51,287 bases of DNA from Corynebacterium mendelii (GTDB lineage: Bacteria > Actinomycetota > Actinomycetes > Mycobacteriales > Mycobacteriaceae). The stretch is taken from NCBI RefSeq assembly GCF_017307055.1, contig NZ_JAFLEQ010000015.1:102202-153488 (forward strand), written 5' to 3'. Positions 10,325 to 18,533 of the stretch are shown piece after piece; position 1 is the first letter of the stretch, and each line of letters opens with the position of its first letter. The translations under genes were made by a program, and so were the position numbers. The notes under the pieces are model-generated. The model was not told the DNA's origin, did not search any database, and worked only from the letters and a program-made list of their open reading frames with translations.

Positions 10325-12913
10325 ATGGCAGCCACCGGATCAACATTCAGTATCCACAGGAGCACTGACGGCGAAACAATCGAAGGAAATCTCAAGGTTC
10401 TCCTCGCCAACTTCGTTATGGCCCTGCGCAATGGATCCACTGCCTCGCAGCCGGAGATCGAACCGGTGGACCAGGCGGTCGACAAAAGGGTGCGGACCGC
10501 GAAAATCGGCTCTGAACACCGGGCGGTATTGTTCCAGATCACCGGTGAAAAAGACCGCAGGCACTTCGTGTTGGCCGGTATTTACCGCAATGAGGTGGCC
10601 GCAGACAAAGCCCGGCGCCTGCAGTTGAGGGTCAATCCGATCAACGGTGTCACCGAGCTGATCGAAAAACCGGCGGCAGACATCATTGCCCCAGCATCAA
10701 CAGTTGTTCCCCCGCAGCAGACTGTTTCCACCACGGATACGCCCCCACTAGAAGCGGGCAGCCTGGCCGGTGTGTCTCCTACCGAAAAACAGAAAGCGGA
10801 CAACACCACTGACAATGCCCCTGACAACGTCGATGCCACTGCCAATGACGGTGACACCACAGGTGGCATGGCCCCCGGGGAGCCGGACACCGGGGTTTCA
10901 TCCCCACCGGAAGAACCCACTGTCCCTGATAACGGAGCAACTGAAAAACCTCACGGGTCCAACCGGACCAACCCCGCACAGTTCCTCCGGTCCCGGGAAT
11001 ACACTCCGCAGCTGCTGTTCAATGAACTGGGCATTGACCCGGAAACCACGGATATCGTTTTGGGGCTGGAAGACGAAAGCTATCTCGGGGCGGCACTGAG
11101 TCACCGTCCGGGCTGGGAACAGGAAGCCATCACAGGTATGCTTCTCGGCTACTCCTTCGACCAAATTGCGAAAGACCTGGGCCTTGACACCAGCAGAAAA
11201 GACACTGCCGCAGGTACCCCAGAAGCCGTTGGCAATAATGCTCCCGCCACAGAGACCGAAGAAGACGACCGGTTGATTGACGGTTTGAAACACCCGGCCG
11301 TCAGGGGCGAATTCCATTTCCTCACCAGCGACGGCGGGGATGATGAGCTGAAGAAGGAACTGGAAAAAGTCCTCGATGCCTTGAGCTTCAACAAGTGGCT
11401 GGTCTATCTGCCGCAGGCCCAGAGCCGCCCGGCGACCTCCGATTTCTCCGGCAGCTCACGGATCAGTGGTGGGGCCGGAACAGGCAAGACAGTTGTCGCC
11501 CTGCACCGGGCGAACAATCTGGTCAACTGCACCATTGGCGGGAAATCCAGCACCGGCAAATCTGCCGACAATCCCGGGCGTGTCCTGCTGACCACCTACA
11601 CCAGGAGTCTGGCGGACTCGCTGGAAGAACAGATGTCGCTGTTGGCGCCGGATTACCGGCAGGCCAAGAAAATGAACGAGCCGGGCCTGATGATCGCCGG
11701 TATCGACAAAACGGTGGCGATGGTCATCCAGGACGCCACCACCGAGGAGGTCATGGCAGCCACAAAGAATGTGCTCGGATTTTCCATGACCACCCGGCCG
11801 GGTGTTTTGGAGGATCTGGCGGCGGCAAACATCTGGACCGAAGTCATCGACCTGGATTCCGGTGAACTCCCCGGGGAAGTCGCCAACAAGACATTTCTGA
11901 CAAACGAGTACCAGGCCGTCGTTCTGGCACAGGGAATCAATGATCTGGCCGGCTACCGCCGTGCCACCCGCACTGGCCGCGGTATCGCCTTGAACAGGAA
12001 GGCCAGAACCCAGGTGTGGAACCTCATCCGGGCTTTCAACCAGACCTGCGCCAGCGAAGCGAAAGTCACCTTCGCTGCCAGGGCCGCCATTGCAGCGGAG
12101 ATTTTAATTACCCGGAACACCACCATTTTCGACCATGTTGTGGTCGATGAGGCCCAAGACTTCCATGCCGGCCACTGGCGGTTCCTCCGGGCCTGTGTGG
12201 AAAGGGGGCGAAACGACATCTTCCTGGCCGAAGACGCCCACCAGCGCATCTACGGCCAACGGCTGGTGCTGTCCCACTTCGGGATTGAAACCCGGGGGCG
12301 GTCACAGAAACTGCGGGTCAACTACCGCACCACAGCCGAAAACCTGTCTTATGCGGTGAAAATCCTCGACAACGAGCAGTGGCTCGGCTCCGGTGACGGC
12401 GACGATGTCGATGACGTCAAAGGGTTGAACTCGATTCGCTCCGGCCCCCGCCCGGTGATGGAGATTCTTCCCACCGAAACAGCCGAGGTGGATCGCGCAG
12501 CCGAGTTCATCAGACAGTGGAAGAAGGACAACCCGGAAGCCACCATCGGTGTTCTCACCAGAACCCGGGCGATTGTGTCCCGGGTGGCTGCAGCCTTGCA
12601 GGAACAGGAGATCAACGCGGTCACCCAGTCGCTGAAAAAAGCCCTCGACGATGCTGACTGTCTGGTCACCACCATGCACTCAGCCAAAGGCCTGGAATTC
12701 ACCAACGTGATTTTGATCAGCGTCAACAAATCCATGCTTCCGTTGCGCTACAAGGCAAAGGGGCTCGGTGCAGACGAAGCCCGCGAGTTCAACCGCAAAG
12801 AACGGGCACTGCTGTATGTGGCCAGCTCCCGGGCGCGGGACAAACTCGTGGTGCTGTCCTCCGGGGAATCCTCGGAGCTACTTCCTGCTCCCACTGCTGC
12901 GACAGGAAACTGA
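10325..12913 (+). CDS. UvrD/Rep-type SF1 helicase with RelE-like N-terminal domain
   Basis: An 862-residue protein from the ATG at 10325; a GTG at 10247 would add 26 residues and leave only 10 bases after the previous stop, so the start is uncertain. Residues about 1-115 (EHRAVLFQI, then YRNEVAADKA and NPINGVTEL) resemble the RelE/ParE-like fold found before some actinobacterial helicases. Residues about 122-217 are a Pro/Thr/Asp-rich, probably disordered linker. A short helical segment (LFNELGIDPE) precedes the helicase core: Walker A GGAGTGKT 382-389, Walker B DEAQD 608-612, VNYRTT motif IV, HSAKGLEF near 786 and a C-terminal VASSRARDKLV motif VI. It is the third gene of the block and probably cotranscribed. 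Inferred role: unwinding or processing DNA for the methyltransferase/helicase system. The RelE resemblance is a fold-level guess; the helicase class is secure. Confidence 0.88.
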   Translation: MAATGSTFSIHRSTDGETIEGNLKVLLANFVMALRNGSTASQPEIEPVDQAVDKRVRTAKIGSEHRAVLFQITGEKDRRHFVLAGIYRNEVAADKARRLQLRVNPINGVTELIEKPAADIIAPASTVVPPQQTVSTTDTPPLEAGSLAGVSPTEKQKADNTTDNAPDNVDATANDGDTTGGMAPGEPDTGVSSPPEEPTVPDNGATEKPHGSNRTNPAQFLRSREYTPQLLFNELGIDPETTDIVLGLEDESYLGAALSHRPGWEQEAITGMLLGYSFDQIAKDLGLDTSRKDTAAGTPEAVGNNAPATETEEDDRLIDGLKHPAVRGEFHFLTSDGGDDELKKELEKVLDALSFNKWLVYLPQAQSRPATSDFSGSSRISGGAGTGKTVVALHRANNLVNCTIGGKSSTGKSADNPGRVLLTTYTRSLADSLEEQMSLLAPDYRQAKKMNEPGLMIAGIDKTVAMVIQDATTEEVMAATKNVLGFSMTTRPGVLEDLAAANIWTEVIDLDSGELPGEVANKTFLTNEYQAVVLAQGINDLAGYRRATRTGRGIALNRKARTQVWNLIRAFNQTCASEAKVTFAARAAIAAEILITRNTTIFDHVVVDEAQDFHAGHWRFLRACVERGRNDIFLAEDAHQRIYGQRLVLSHFGIETRGRSQKLRVNYRTTAENLSYAVKILDNEQWLGSGDGDDVDDVKGLNSIRSGPRPVMEILPTETAEVDRAAEFIRQWKKDNPEATIGVLTRTRAIVSRVAAALQEQEINAVTQSLKKALDDADCLVTTMHSAKGLEFTNVILISVNKSMLPLRYKAKGLGADEAREFNRKERALLYVASSRARDKLVVLSSGESSELLPAPTAATGN

Positions 12914-12967
12914 CAACAACTGTTTAGACGACGCCGGTTTTACGCCGTCGGATAGGCTCAAAGCGGC

Positions 12968-13225
12968 CTAGCCAACACCCTTATCCGGTACATAGCTGCC
13001 GATCACAGCTTCGACCACGGTATTACCGGTGTCGGTGGCCGCTCCCACGGTCTGACCGACAACCCCACCAGACGGTTGTGCCTGAAACCGGATGGAGAGT
13101 GGATCCGTGTGCCGGGGCAGCAGCCGATAATGTGTCTGTGGCGCGTCACTGTGGTGCCGACAGGCGTTCCTGGCGCGCGATTTTTGTTTTACCCTCGGCC
13201 CCGCAACAGCCTTCCCTGCTCAGGT
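12968..13225 (-). pseudogene. Possible 3' remnant of an unidentified gene
   Basis: On the minus strand one frame is open from a TGA near 13223-13225 to a TAG at 12968-12970, with no ATG or GTG start that I could find. Its last part reads like real protein (THYRLLPRH, later GGVVGQTVGAATDTGNTVVE, ending PDKGVG). I do not recognise it. It could be the tail of a decayed or partly deleted gene, or chance coding potential in G+C-rich DNA. Confidence 0.2.
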
Positions 13226-13322
13226 ATTAACCCCGAATCCAATTGCTTTAGTCTTGTTTTTTGGCCTTCGGCAATCCCCGTGCGTCGCCGGAACAGATGG
13301 CACCGTGAGGGTAGGAAATAAG

Positions 13323-13346
13323 GATTGTCTGATCGTTTGGACAATC
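13323..13346. promoter_or_regulatory. Inverted repeat GATTGTC-N10-GACAATC, possible operator
   Basis: GATTGTC at 13323-13329 and its exact complement GACAATC at 13340-13346 are separated by ten bases, about two helical turns centre to centre if each arm contacts one subunit. This is operator-like geometry for a dimeric repressor. No promoter or gene start lies immediately next to it; the next gene begins 420 bases downstream. Confidence 0.35.
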
Positions 13347-13396
13347 AACTTCGGTCATAGCGTTGACGAAGCAGGCAATGATTTCTAGTCATAATG

Positions 13397-13417
13397 AAAA
13401 ACCCGCGACGATCGCGG
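13397..13417 (-). terminator. Rho-independent terminator on the minus strand
   Basis: CCGCGA at 13403-13408 pairs with TCGCGG at 13412-13417 around a three-base loop. Read on the minus strand the stem is followed by G and then five T (13401-13397). No minus-strand gene was found upstream of it, so it would end an untranslated or lost transcript. Confidence 0.45.
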
Positions 13418-13540
13418 CAGTCACCCCAGGTCCCGCCGATCGACGCACACACGGTTTTGCCCACTGACATTGCCACAGCCCAATGATGCGTCCAGCCACT
13501 TGATAGGGCCGTTCAAATAAAGAAAGAGTGTTCACTTACC

Positions 13541-13559
13541 GGGTGGTAGTCAACCACCC
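13541..13559. repeat. Inverted repeat GGGTGGT-N5-ACCACCC
   Basis: A perfect 7-bp stem with a five-base loop about 200 bases upstream of the PTS gene. There is no T run on either side, so it is not a canonical terminator. It could be an operator or an RNA hairpin; function unknown. Confidence 0.3.
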
Positions 13560-13729
13560 CCACGATCATCCAGTGAGGACCCGGTTCCTGCATAAATTTA
13601 AATATTTAGCCTGTTAGATTGCATGTTGCAGCAATATTGAGCTTTTCCCAGATGACCATCCTTTTCACTATCGCAAATTCCCGGATCTGATTTTCCCACG
13701 GGACATGATCCCGATATTTGGGCTGAACC

Positions 13730-13765
13730 TTTTGGACTACCCTCATAAAAGCTAATGTAGTGACT
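13730..13765 (+). promoter_or_regulatory. Promoter of the PTS operon, leaderless type
   Basis: TAATGT at 13753-13758 fits the corynebacterial -10 pattern TANNNT, with a weak -35 (TTTTGG/TTGGAC) 15-17 bases upstream. Seven bases separate the -10 from the ATG at 13766, so transcription should start at the start codon. No Shine-Dalgarno sequence is present, which agrees with a leaderless mRNA. Confidence 0.55.
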
Positions 13766-14593
13766 ATGTCACTACTAGCGAGCCTTCTATCACAAGAAGC
13801 AATTTCCACCGGCGCAAAAGCCGACGACTGGCGCGAGGCGATTCGCCTGGCCGGCTGCTTGCTGGAGAAAACAGGCGCCATCACCGGTGAATACACCGAC
13901 GCCATGATCGCCAGCGTGGAGGAAAACGGTCCCTATATTGTCGTTGCCCCGGGTTTCGCGTTCGCCCACGCACGCCCGAGCGATGCGGTGACAACCACTG
14001 CCCTGTCCTGGGTGCAACTGGATACCCCGGTCCGTTTCGGCCATCCCGACAATGACCCGGTCCGGCTGGTTGTCGCACTTGCCGCCACAGATTCCACCAC
14101 ACATCTAAAAGCAATGTCGGAACTGGCACGGCTGCTGCGCTCGGAAAAGCAGCGCAGTGAACTCGATAGCGCTGCTACAGCCGACGAGATCCTTGCACTT
14201 GTCGACCGGTTCACCACACCGGATAAATCTCAGGCCGCTGTCAACCTCACACCGGACGCAGCCGCTGACTCGGACGGGTTTGTCCCCGACGGCAATGCCG
14301 TGCCGAGCACCGGAAAGATTTTGACGGTGTGTGGCAACGGACTGGGAACCAGCCTGTTTTTGAAAAACACCCTCGAACAGGTTCTCGGGGTCTGGGGCTG
14401 GGCACCGTTTATAAGCGTGGAAGCCACCGACACCATTTCGGCCAAAGGCAAAGCAAAAGAGGCCGACTGCATCTTGACCTCCGGGGAGATCGCTAAAGCG
14501 TTGGGCGATCTCGGGGTACCCATGAGGGTGATCAGCGACTTCACATCCGAATCGGAAGTCGACGCGGCCCTGCGCGACATCTACGACGTGTAA
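13766..14593 (+). CDS. PTS sugar transporter, fused EIIA-EIIB of the ascorbate (Ula/Sga) type
   Basis: A 275-residue cytoplasmic phosphotransferase. The N-terminal EIIA domain contains the phospho-accepting His68 in AFAHARP; the C-terminal EIIB domain begins with LTVCGNGLGTS, whose Cys189 would receive phosphate from His68 and pass it to the sugar. A variable linker of about 30 residues joins the domains. The IIC permease gene follows 19 bases downstream. I prefer the ATG at 13766 over the GTG at 13760 because the -10 box is placed for a leaderless start at the ATG. In enteric bacteria the ascorbate PTS has IIA and IIB as separate proteins. Substrate is not certain: ascorbate or another sugar acid or polyol. 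No catabolic gene lies beside it. Confidence 0.9.
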   Translation: MSLLASLLSQEAISTGAKADDWREAIRLAGCLLEKTGAITGEYTDAMIASVEENGPYIVVAPGFAFAHARPSDAVTTTALSWVQLDTPVRFGHPDNDPVRLVVALAATDSTTHLKAMSELARLLRSEKQRSELDSAATADEILALVDRFTTPDKSQAAVNLTPDAAADSDGFVPDGNAVPSTGKILTVCGNGLGTSLFLKNTLEQVLGVWGWAPFISVEATDTISAKGKAKEADCILTSGEIAKALGDLGVPMRVISDFTSESEVDAALRDIYDV

Positions 14594-14612
14594 CAAGAAA
14601 GGTAACTTCCTC

Positions 14613-16163
14613 ATGGTTGTCATCGAGTTCCTGGTCAACCAGGTTCTGGCGGTGCCCGCGTTCCTCATCGGCATCATTACCGCCGTGGGTCTTGCGGCAA
14701 TGCGTAAATCCACCGGCCAGGTCATCGGAGGTGCTGTTAAAGCAACACTCGGATTCCTGTTGATTGGCGCGGGCGCCGGTTTGGTCGTTGATTCACTGGC
14801 ACCGCTGGGAACAATGATTACCGGAGCCACTGGCGCCCGGGGCGTTGTTCCCACAAATGAGGCAATTGTCGGTATTGCGCAAGCCAACTACGGCGCCCAA
14901 GTCGCCTGGCTGATGGTCGCGGGCTTTGCCATCTCTCTTCTTCTCGCCCGGTTTACTCCCCTGCACTACGTATTCCTCACCGGCCACCACGTTTTGTTCA
15001 TGGCCACCATGATCACCATTGTGCTGGCGACTGCAGGTTTCAGTGCAGGAATAACAGTGGGTGTCGGCTCACTGCTTTTGGGTATTCTCATGGTCTCAAT
15101 GCCGGCGTTCGTCCACCCGTGGACCCGGAAAATCACGGGCGACGATTCCATTGCTATGGGCCACTTTGGCACTGCAGGCTACATTGTCGCCGGTGCTGTC
15201 GGCGGTGCGGTCGGTAAAAACGGCAAAACCCACCAGTCACCGTCGACGGAAAACCTGAAACTGCCGGAAGGGCTACGCTTTCTGCGCGACTCCATGGTCG
15301 CCACCGCGTTGTCGATGTCACTGATGTACATCATCCTGGCGCTTTTGTTCCTGGTGCGGGCAGGCCAGAAGGTTGCTTTCAGTGCCTTCGACAACGGTGC
15401 CACAGATGTCGGCGATTACCTGATGAAATCGTTCACCCAGGGTTTACTGTTCGGTGTAGGCGTGGCCGTGATTCTCTTCGGTGTCCGCACCATCCTCGGC
15501 GAACTTGTCCCCGCCTTCCAGGGTATTGCCGCCAAATTTGTGCCGGGTGCTATCCCGGCCTTGGACTGCCCCATCGTATTCCCCTACGGACCGAATGCGG
15601 TGCTGGTCGGATTCATCAGTTCCTTTGTTGGTGGCCTGGTGGGTCTGGCGATCCTGTCAGTTGCGTTGAATCCGATGTTCGGTGTCGTTTTGATTCTGCC
15701 CGGACTTGTTCCCCACTTTTTCACCGGTGGTGCAGCAGGGGTGTACGGAAATGCCACCGGTGGCCGACGCGGAGCGATCCTGGGCGCTTTTGCCAACGGC
15801 TTGTTCATCACGTTGGGGCCGGCTTTCCTCATGGGAGTTCTTGGTGTGTTCGGTGACGAGAACACCACCTTCGGTGACGCTGACTTCGCATGGTTCGGCA
15901 TCCTGATTGGCGCCGCGGCCAAACTCGGAACCACCGGCGGTGTGATCGTGTTGCTCGTCATCGGTGCGGCGATTTTGGCCAGCGCCATTTGGGTTCAGAA
16001 CAACCTGGTTTCCACGCACTGGGATCCGGCTGCCAAGCGGGTCGATAAAACCAAGCAGGCAACATCCCCCTCAGCGTCTGGCGTTGCCGCTGCAGCGCAC
16101 GCAGGCCGCTACCCGAAAGTTGCCCCGCCTGAGGGAGCACCCCGCCCACCGGCTAGAAGATAG
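14613..16163 (+). CDS. ulaA: PTS ascorbate-type permease EIIC (UlaA/SgaT family)
   Basis: A 516-residue integral membrane protein with about ten to eleven hydrophobic segments and the UlaA-family hallmarks (LTGHHVLFM near 129, PIVFPYGPNAVL, FFTGGAAGVYGNATGGRRGA). It moves the sugar across the membrane while EIIB phosphorylates it. The ATG at 14613 has a GAAAGG ribosome site ten bases upstream. It is longer than E. coli UlaA (about 465 residues) because of a hydrophilic C-terminal tail rich in Ala and Pro, ending in PPEGAPRPPARR. The gene forms a two-gene operon with the upstream IIA-IIB gene. Confidence 0.92.
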   Translation: MVVIEFLVNQVLAVPAFLIGIITAVGLAAMRKSTGQVIGGAVKATLGFLLIGAGAGLVVDSLAPLGTMITGATGARGVVPTNEAIVGIAQANYGAQVAWLMVAGFAISLLLARFTPLHYVFLTGHHVLFMATMITIVLATAGFSAGITVGVGSLLLGILMVSMPAFVHPWTRKITGDDSIAMGHFGTAGYIVAGAVGGAVGKNGKTHQSPSTENLKLPEGLRFLRDSMVATALSMSLMYIILALLFLVRAGQKVAFSAFDNGATDVGDYLMKSFTQGLLFGVGVAVILFGVRTILGELVPAFQGIAAKFVPGAIPALDCPIVFPYGPNAVLVGFISSFVGGLVGLAILSVALNPMFGVVLILPGLVPHFFTGGAAGVYGNATGGRRGAILGAFANGLFITLGPAFLMGVLGVFGDENTTFGDADFAWFGILIGAAAKLGTTGGVIVLLVIGAAILASAIWVQNNLVSTHWDPAAKRVDKTKQATSPSASGVAAAAHAGRYPKVAPPEGAPRPPARR

Positions 16164-16247
16164 CGACGGATTCTGGCAGAAACCGACCGCTGAAAAAGTG
16201 GTTTCCGGTTTCTCAAATCACGAACCACCTGCTCGAGATTTTTTATC

Positions 16248-16281
16248 CACCCCGGTCAGCATTTTCAGGCAGACCGGGGTG
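16248..16281. terminator. Hairpin between the converging ulaA and lipoprotein genes
   Basis: CACCCCGGTC (16248-16257) pairs exactly with GACCGGGGTG (16272-16281) around a 14-base loop. On the minus strand the flank is GGATAAAAAAT and on the plus strand TTCCGTT, so there is no strong T run in either direction. Its position after two converging stop codons suggests a bidirectional terminator. Confidence 0.5.
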
Positions 16282-16324
16282 TTCCGTTCGTCAGCGGAAT
16301 ATTTTTCAAGACCTCGGGTCTTTT

Positions 16325-17071
16325 CTACCCGTTTTTCCCGTTCGAGCATTCCCTGACATTGCGGGAATAACGGTCACCTTTGAAACTGGATTCGTCGATG
16401 GTGACCACCTTGCCGGTGGTTGTCTGGCACACCTTGATCGGTTTTGCGCAATCGATAGTCACCTCGATGACGGAAGTGGCCATCTTATCCGAATCCGGGG
16501 TGTCGATCACGCCCCTGTTGACCAGCCGGTTGCGTCCACAGATATCCAGGTGGGGCGGGACTGTGCCGGAGAAAACCACCGAAAAATTACCGCGCGGCAT
16601 GTAGTCCCCCACTTCCAATCCCGTGGCAATGACAGAATTATCCTGCTTGGCGCCATCCGGGGCTTTCGAGTTGTACAGGCGCACCGAGCCGGGGTGGAAG
16701 ACCAGTTGGTCGGGAAGCCGGTTTTGGGCGACCACCGAACGCTGGACAACAGGTCCGATATTGCGGTAGTCCAACCGGATATCGACATCATCACCCGGCT
16801 TGGCCTGGATTTTGGTGCGCCATTGTTTTGTCCCCTTCAACCGTATTCTGCTTTGTATCTGAAAGTCGGGTTCCGACGCAGTCACCTCGCTGGGTGCCGG
16901 CTGCGGGACATCGGGGCGCTGCGGCTGGTGCGATGCCGGGGGATCGACAGTGGGTACTTCGACAGTGGACCGGCAGGCCGAAATAACAGCACCGGCACAG
17001 GCCAGGACAGCCGCGGCAGCAACGAGTGTTGTCATCGGTGCACCTTGAGCGGGGTGTCTTTGTCTCATCAT
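16325..17071 (-). CDS. Lipoprotein with a DUF11-like surface-protein domain
   Basis: A 248-residue predicted lipoprotein. A basic N-terminus (MRQRH) precedes a hydrophobic stretch and the lipobox ISAC, with Cys33 as the lipidated residue. Residues about 70-195 (PGDDVDIRLDYRNIG, then DQLVFHPGSVRLYNS and GNFSVVFSG) resemble the DUF11-type beta-sandwich repeat of actinobacterial cell-surface proteins. Three Cys residues after the domain may form disulphides. An inner ATG at 17035 has a better ribosome site (AAGGTG, six bases) but would remove the basic residues of the signal peptide, so I kept the longer start. No partner gene shows its function. Confidence 0.72.
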   Translation of the reverse strand: MMRQRHPAQGAPMTTLVAAAAVLACAGAVISACRSTVEVPTVDPPASHQPQRPDVPQPAPSEVTASEPDFQIQSRIRLKGTKQWRTKIQAKPGDDVDIRLDYRNIGPVVQRSVVAQNRLPDQLVFHPGSVRLYNSKAPDGAKQDNSVIATGLEVGDYMPRGNFSVVFSGTVPPHLDICGRNRLVNRGVIDTPDSDKMATSVIEVTIDCAKPIKVCQTTTGKVVTIDESSFKGDRYSRNVRECSNGKNG

Positions 17072-17486
17072 CCAACTCTCATCGCTAATTTAAAAAACAG
17101 TCTCCCGGCATTCTGGTACAGCCCGCCGGGGTGTCATTTACTCTTCCCGTCACAGCTGGCCGGTCAACACAAAACGGCTCATCATCGAAGCTGTATGCCT
17201 GCATAATCCGCTGCCACCTTCGGCATTGTCAAACAGTATGTTGCCATTTTCTTTTTCTCCTTATCCTTTTTCTCCGCTCCATCCGCAAAGGGTGACAACC
17301 GTGACAGTGGCAGCAAAAACCGGGTGACACACGACGAGAGTCCGTCTGGTGTGCATTCCAGGCCAAGGCGTTTTCTTCGGATTGGGTTTGTACACTGGCT
17401 TGGTTGGACCAGCCACCTTTCCGTCGTTTTTTTGCTTTTCAGGGCACCACGCTATCTATCACCGCTTATCCCCCAGGATTGTCATC
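17072..17486. other. Divergent intergenic region between two lipoprotein genes
   Basis: About 415 bases that must hold the promoters of both lipoprotein genes. It contains T-rich runs (around 17245-17280 and 17427-17440) and a possible plus-strand promoter TTGCTT...TATCTA ending about 30 bases before the ATG at 17487. I see no complete gene, repeat or known operator here. Confidence 0.4.
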
Positions 17487-18221
17487 ATGTCTTTGTTTCC
17501 CGCCATCACCCGCCCAGCTGCCGTTGCCGCCGGACTCAGCGTTGCGGCCGCAACACTTATCGGCTGCTCTTCCCATGATCCGGCAGAGGAAGAGATCGTC
17601 TATGTGACGGTCACCTCAACCAATCCCGGAAAAAAATCATCGTCGAATAAGCAGGTCCCACAGGAAGAACCATCCACTGTGGTTGTGACCGTCACCGAAG
17701 AACAGAAGCCGCCACAACAGATTCCCGGCGGCGACCCTGATGGTATTCCGCCCCTTTCCGGTGCCGGCGGCCCCAAGCCCCCTCAGGCACGTTCGGCAAC
17801 CCATATCATCCCCACAGCCAACGATGTTTCGAAAAAAATGGCCGCTGTTCAAAACGCCGACGGCACCGTCGTCTGCGGTCTCTTCCCGGACAGCACGGAG
17901 TCAGGCGGCCGGTTCTTTGGTTGCCAAATCCCCACCCTGATGAGGACCATGAAATACGGGAGGGAAGAATTCCCACCATCAGTTCGTCCTCCACGGTGGT
18001 TTGTGCCTGCAACAGAAGGCGGGACAACCGAGATCGTCGGGGTCACGGATGTACCGAACTCCATGAACGCCAATCCAGGTAACTCACAAGTGATCAATGA
18101 TGGAGAAGTCGTCACATTCGGCGACAATGTCTGTGCCGGCAACCACGGTGGCTTGACATGTTGGGTCATTGGTTCCGGGCACGGTGCCGACATGGCCGAT
18201 AACTATTTCCGCTCTTTCTGA
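17487..18221 (+). CDS. Small secreted lipoprotein, tandem paralogue 1
   Basis: A 244-residue predicted lipoprotein. The start at 17487 places a signal peptide with lipobox LIGC (Cys27) at the N-terminus; earlier in-frame codons would add an unlikely extension. After the Cys comes a Thr/Val/Pro/Lys-rich spacer (VYVTVTS, VVVTVTEEQ) typical of a wall-spanning linker, then GDPDGIPP and a C-terminal domain with four Cys. The end, GGLTCWVIGSGHGADMADNYF, is almost the same in the next gene. Similar TCW...GHG endings occur in other corynebacterial lipoproteins; no function is known to me. A terminator follows 50 bases after the stop. Confidence 0.78.
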   Translation: MSLFPAITRPAAVAAGLSVAAATLIGCSSHDPAEEEIVYVTVTSTNPGKKSSSNKQVPQEEPSTVVVTVTEEQKPPQQIPGGDPDGIPPLSGAGGPKPPQARSATHIIPTANDVSKKMAAVQNADGTVVCGLFPDSTESGGRFFGCQIPTLMRTMKYGREEFPPSVRPPRWFVPATEGGTTEIVGVTDVPNSMNANPGNSQVINDGEVVTFGDNVCAGNHGGLTCWVIGSGHGADMADNYFRSF

Positions 18222-18271
18222 GTTACGGCAGCGGCCGCCACACACGGCAAGACGGGCGCACTGCTTTGCCG

Positions 18272-18314
18272 GGACACCACGGGACACCCTCTCCTGTGGT
18301 GTCCTTCATTTTTC
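18272..18314 (+). terminator. Terminator after lipoprotein paralogue 1
   Basis: GGACACCAC (18272-18280) pairs with GTGGTGTCC (18296-18304) and is followed by TTCATTTTTC. It separates the two tandem lipoprotein genes into independent transcripts. Confidence 0.6.
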
Positions 18315-18533
18315 TTCTGTCCCCGCCGCCCGACGACCTCACTCCCCCACACATACCCCTATTGGTTTGTTCCCATATCGGTTTAACCGGCAGTTTTGTA
18401 CAATTTTTAACGGTACCGGTACCACGGTCCCACAGATTTCCCAGGCAATATCTTTTCGCGACTCTGACATCGCCACCGTTTTCCTTGGTCAAAAACACTC
18501 TGTTTACTTGTTCTTTTCCCGGAGAGGCTTCTC
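18315..18533 (+). promoter_or_regulatory. Upstream region of lipoprotein paralogue 2
   Basis: AT-rich DNA around TACAAT (about 18399-18404) is the best -10 candidate, preceded by the short palindrome CGGTTTAACCG and followed by the 12-bp palindrome GGTACCGGTACC (18412-18423). A GGAGAGG ribosome site lies just before the GTG at 18534. The transcript would have an untranslated leader of about 120 bases. Confidence 0.35.

Larger units (their letters stand above)
12914..13765. other. Intergenic region between the defence block and the PTS genes
   Basis: About 850 bases with no convincing complete gene. From left to right it holds a possible minus-strand coding remnant (12968-13225), an inverted repeat (13323-13346), a minus-strand terminator (13397-13417), a second inverted repeat (13541-13559), an AT-rich run around 13591-13609 and the promoter of the PTS gene at the right end. 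Base composition is lower in G+C than neighbouring genes. It may be the edge of a horizontally acquired block; I see no integrase, tRNA or flanking repeat here. Confidence 0.6.

Noticed and set aside
13076..13321. 81-codon plus-strand frame in the gap after the defence block
   Set aside because: No ribosome site and no recognisable pattern.
18412..18423. 12-bp palindrome GGTACCGGTACC
   Set aside because: Perfect but short; a related GGTACCGG string also occurs by chance in the Walker A codons of the helicase gene. Kept only as a note in the promoter region.
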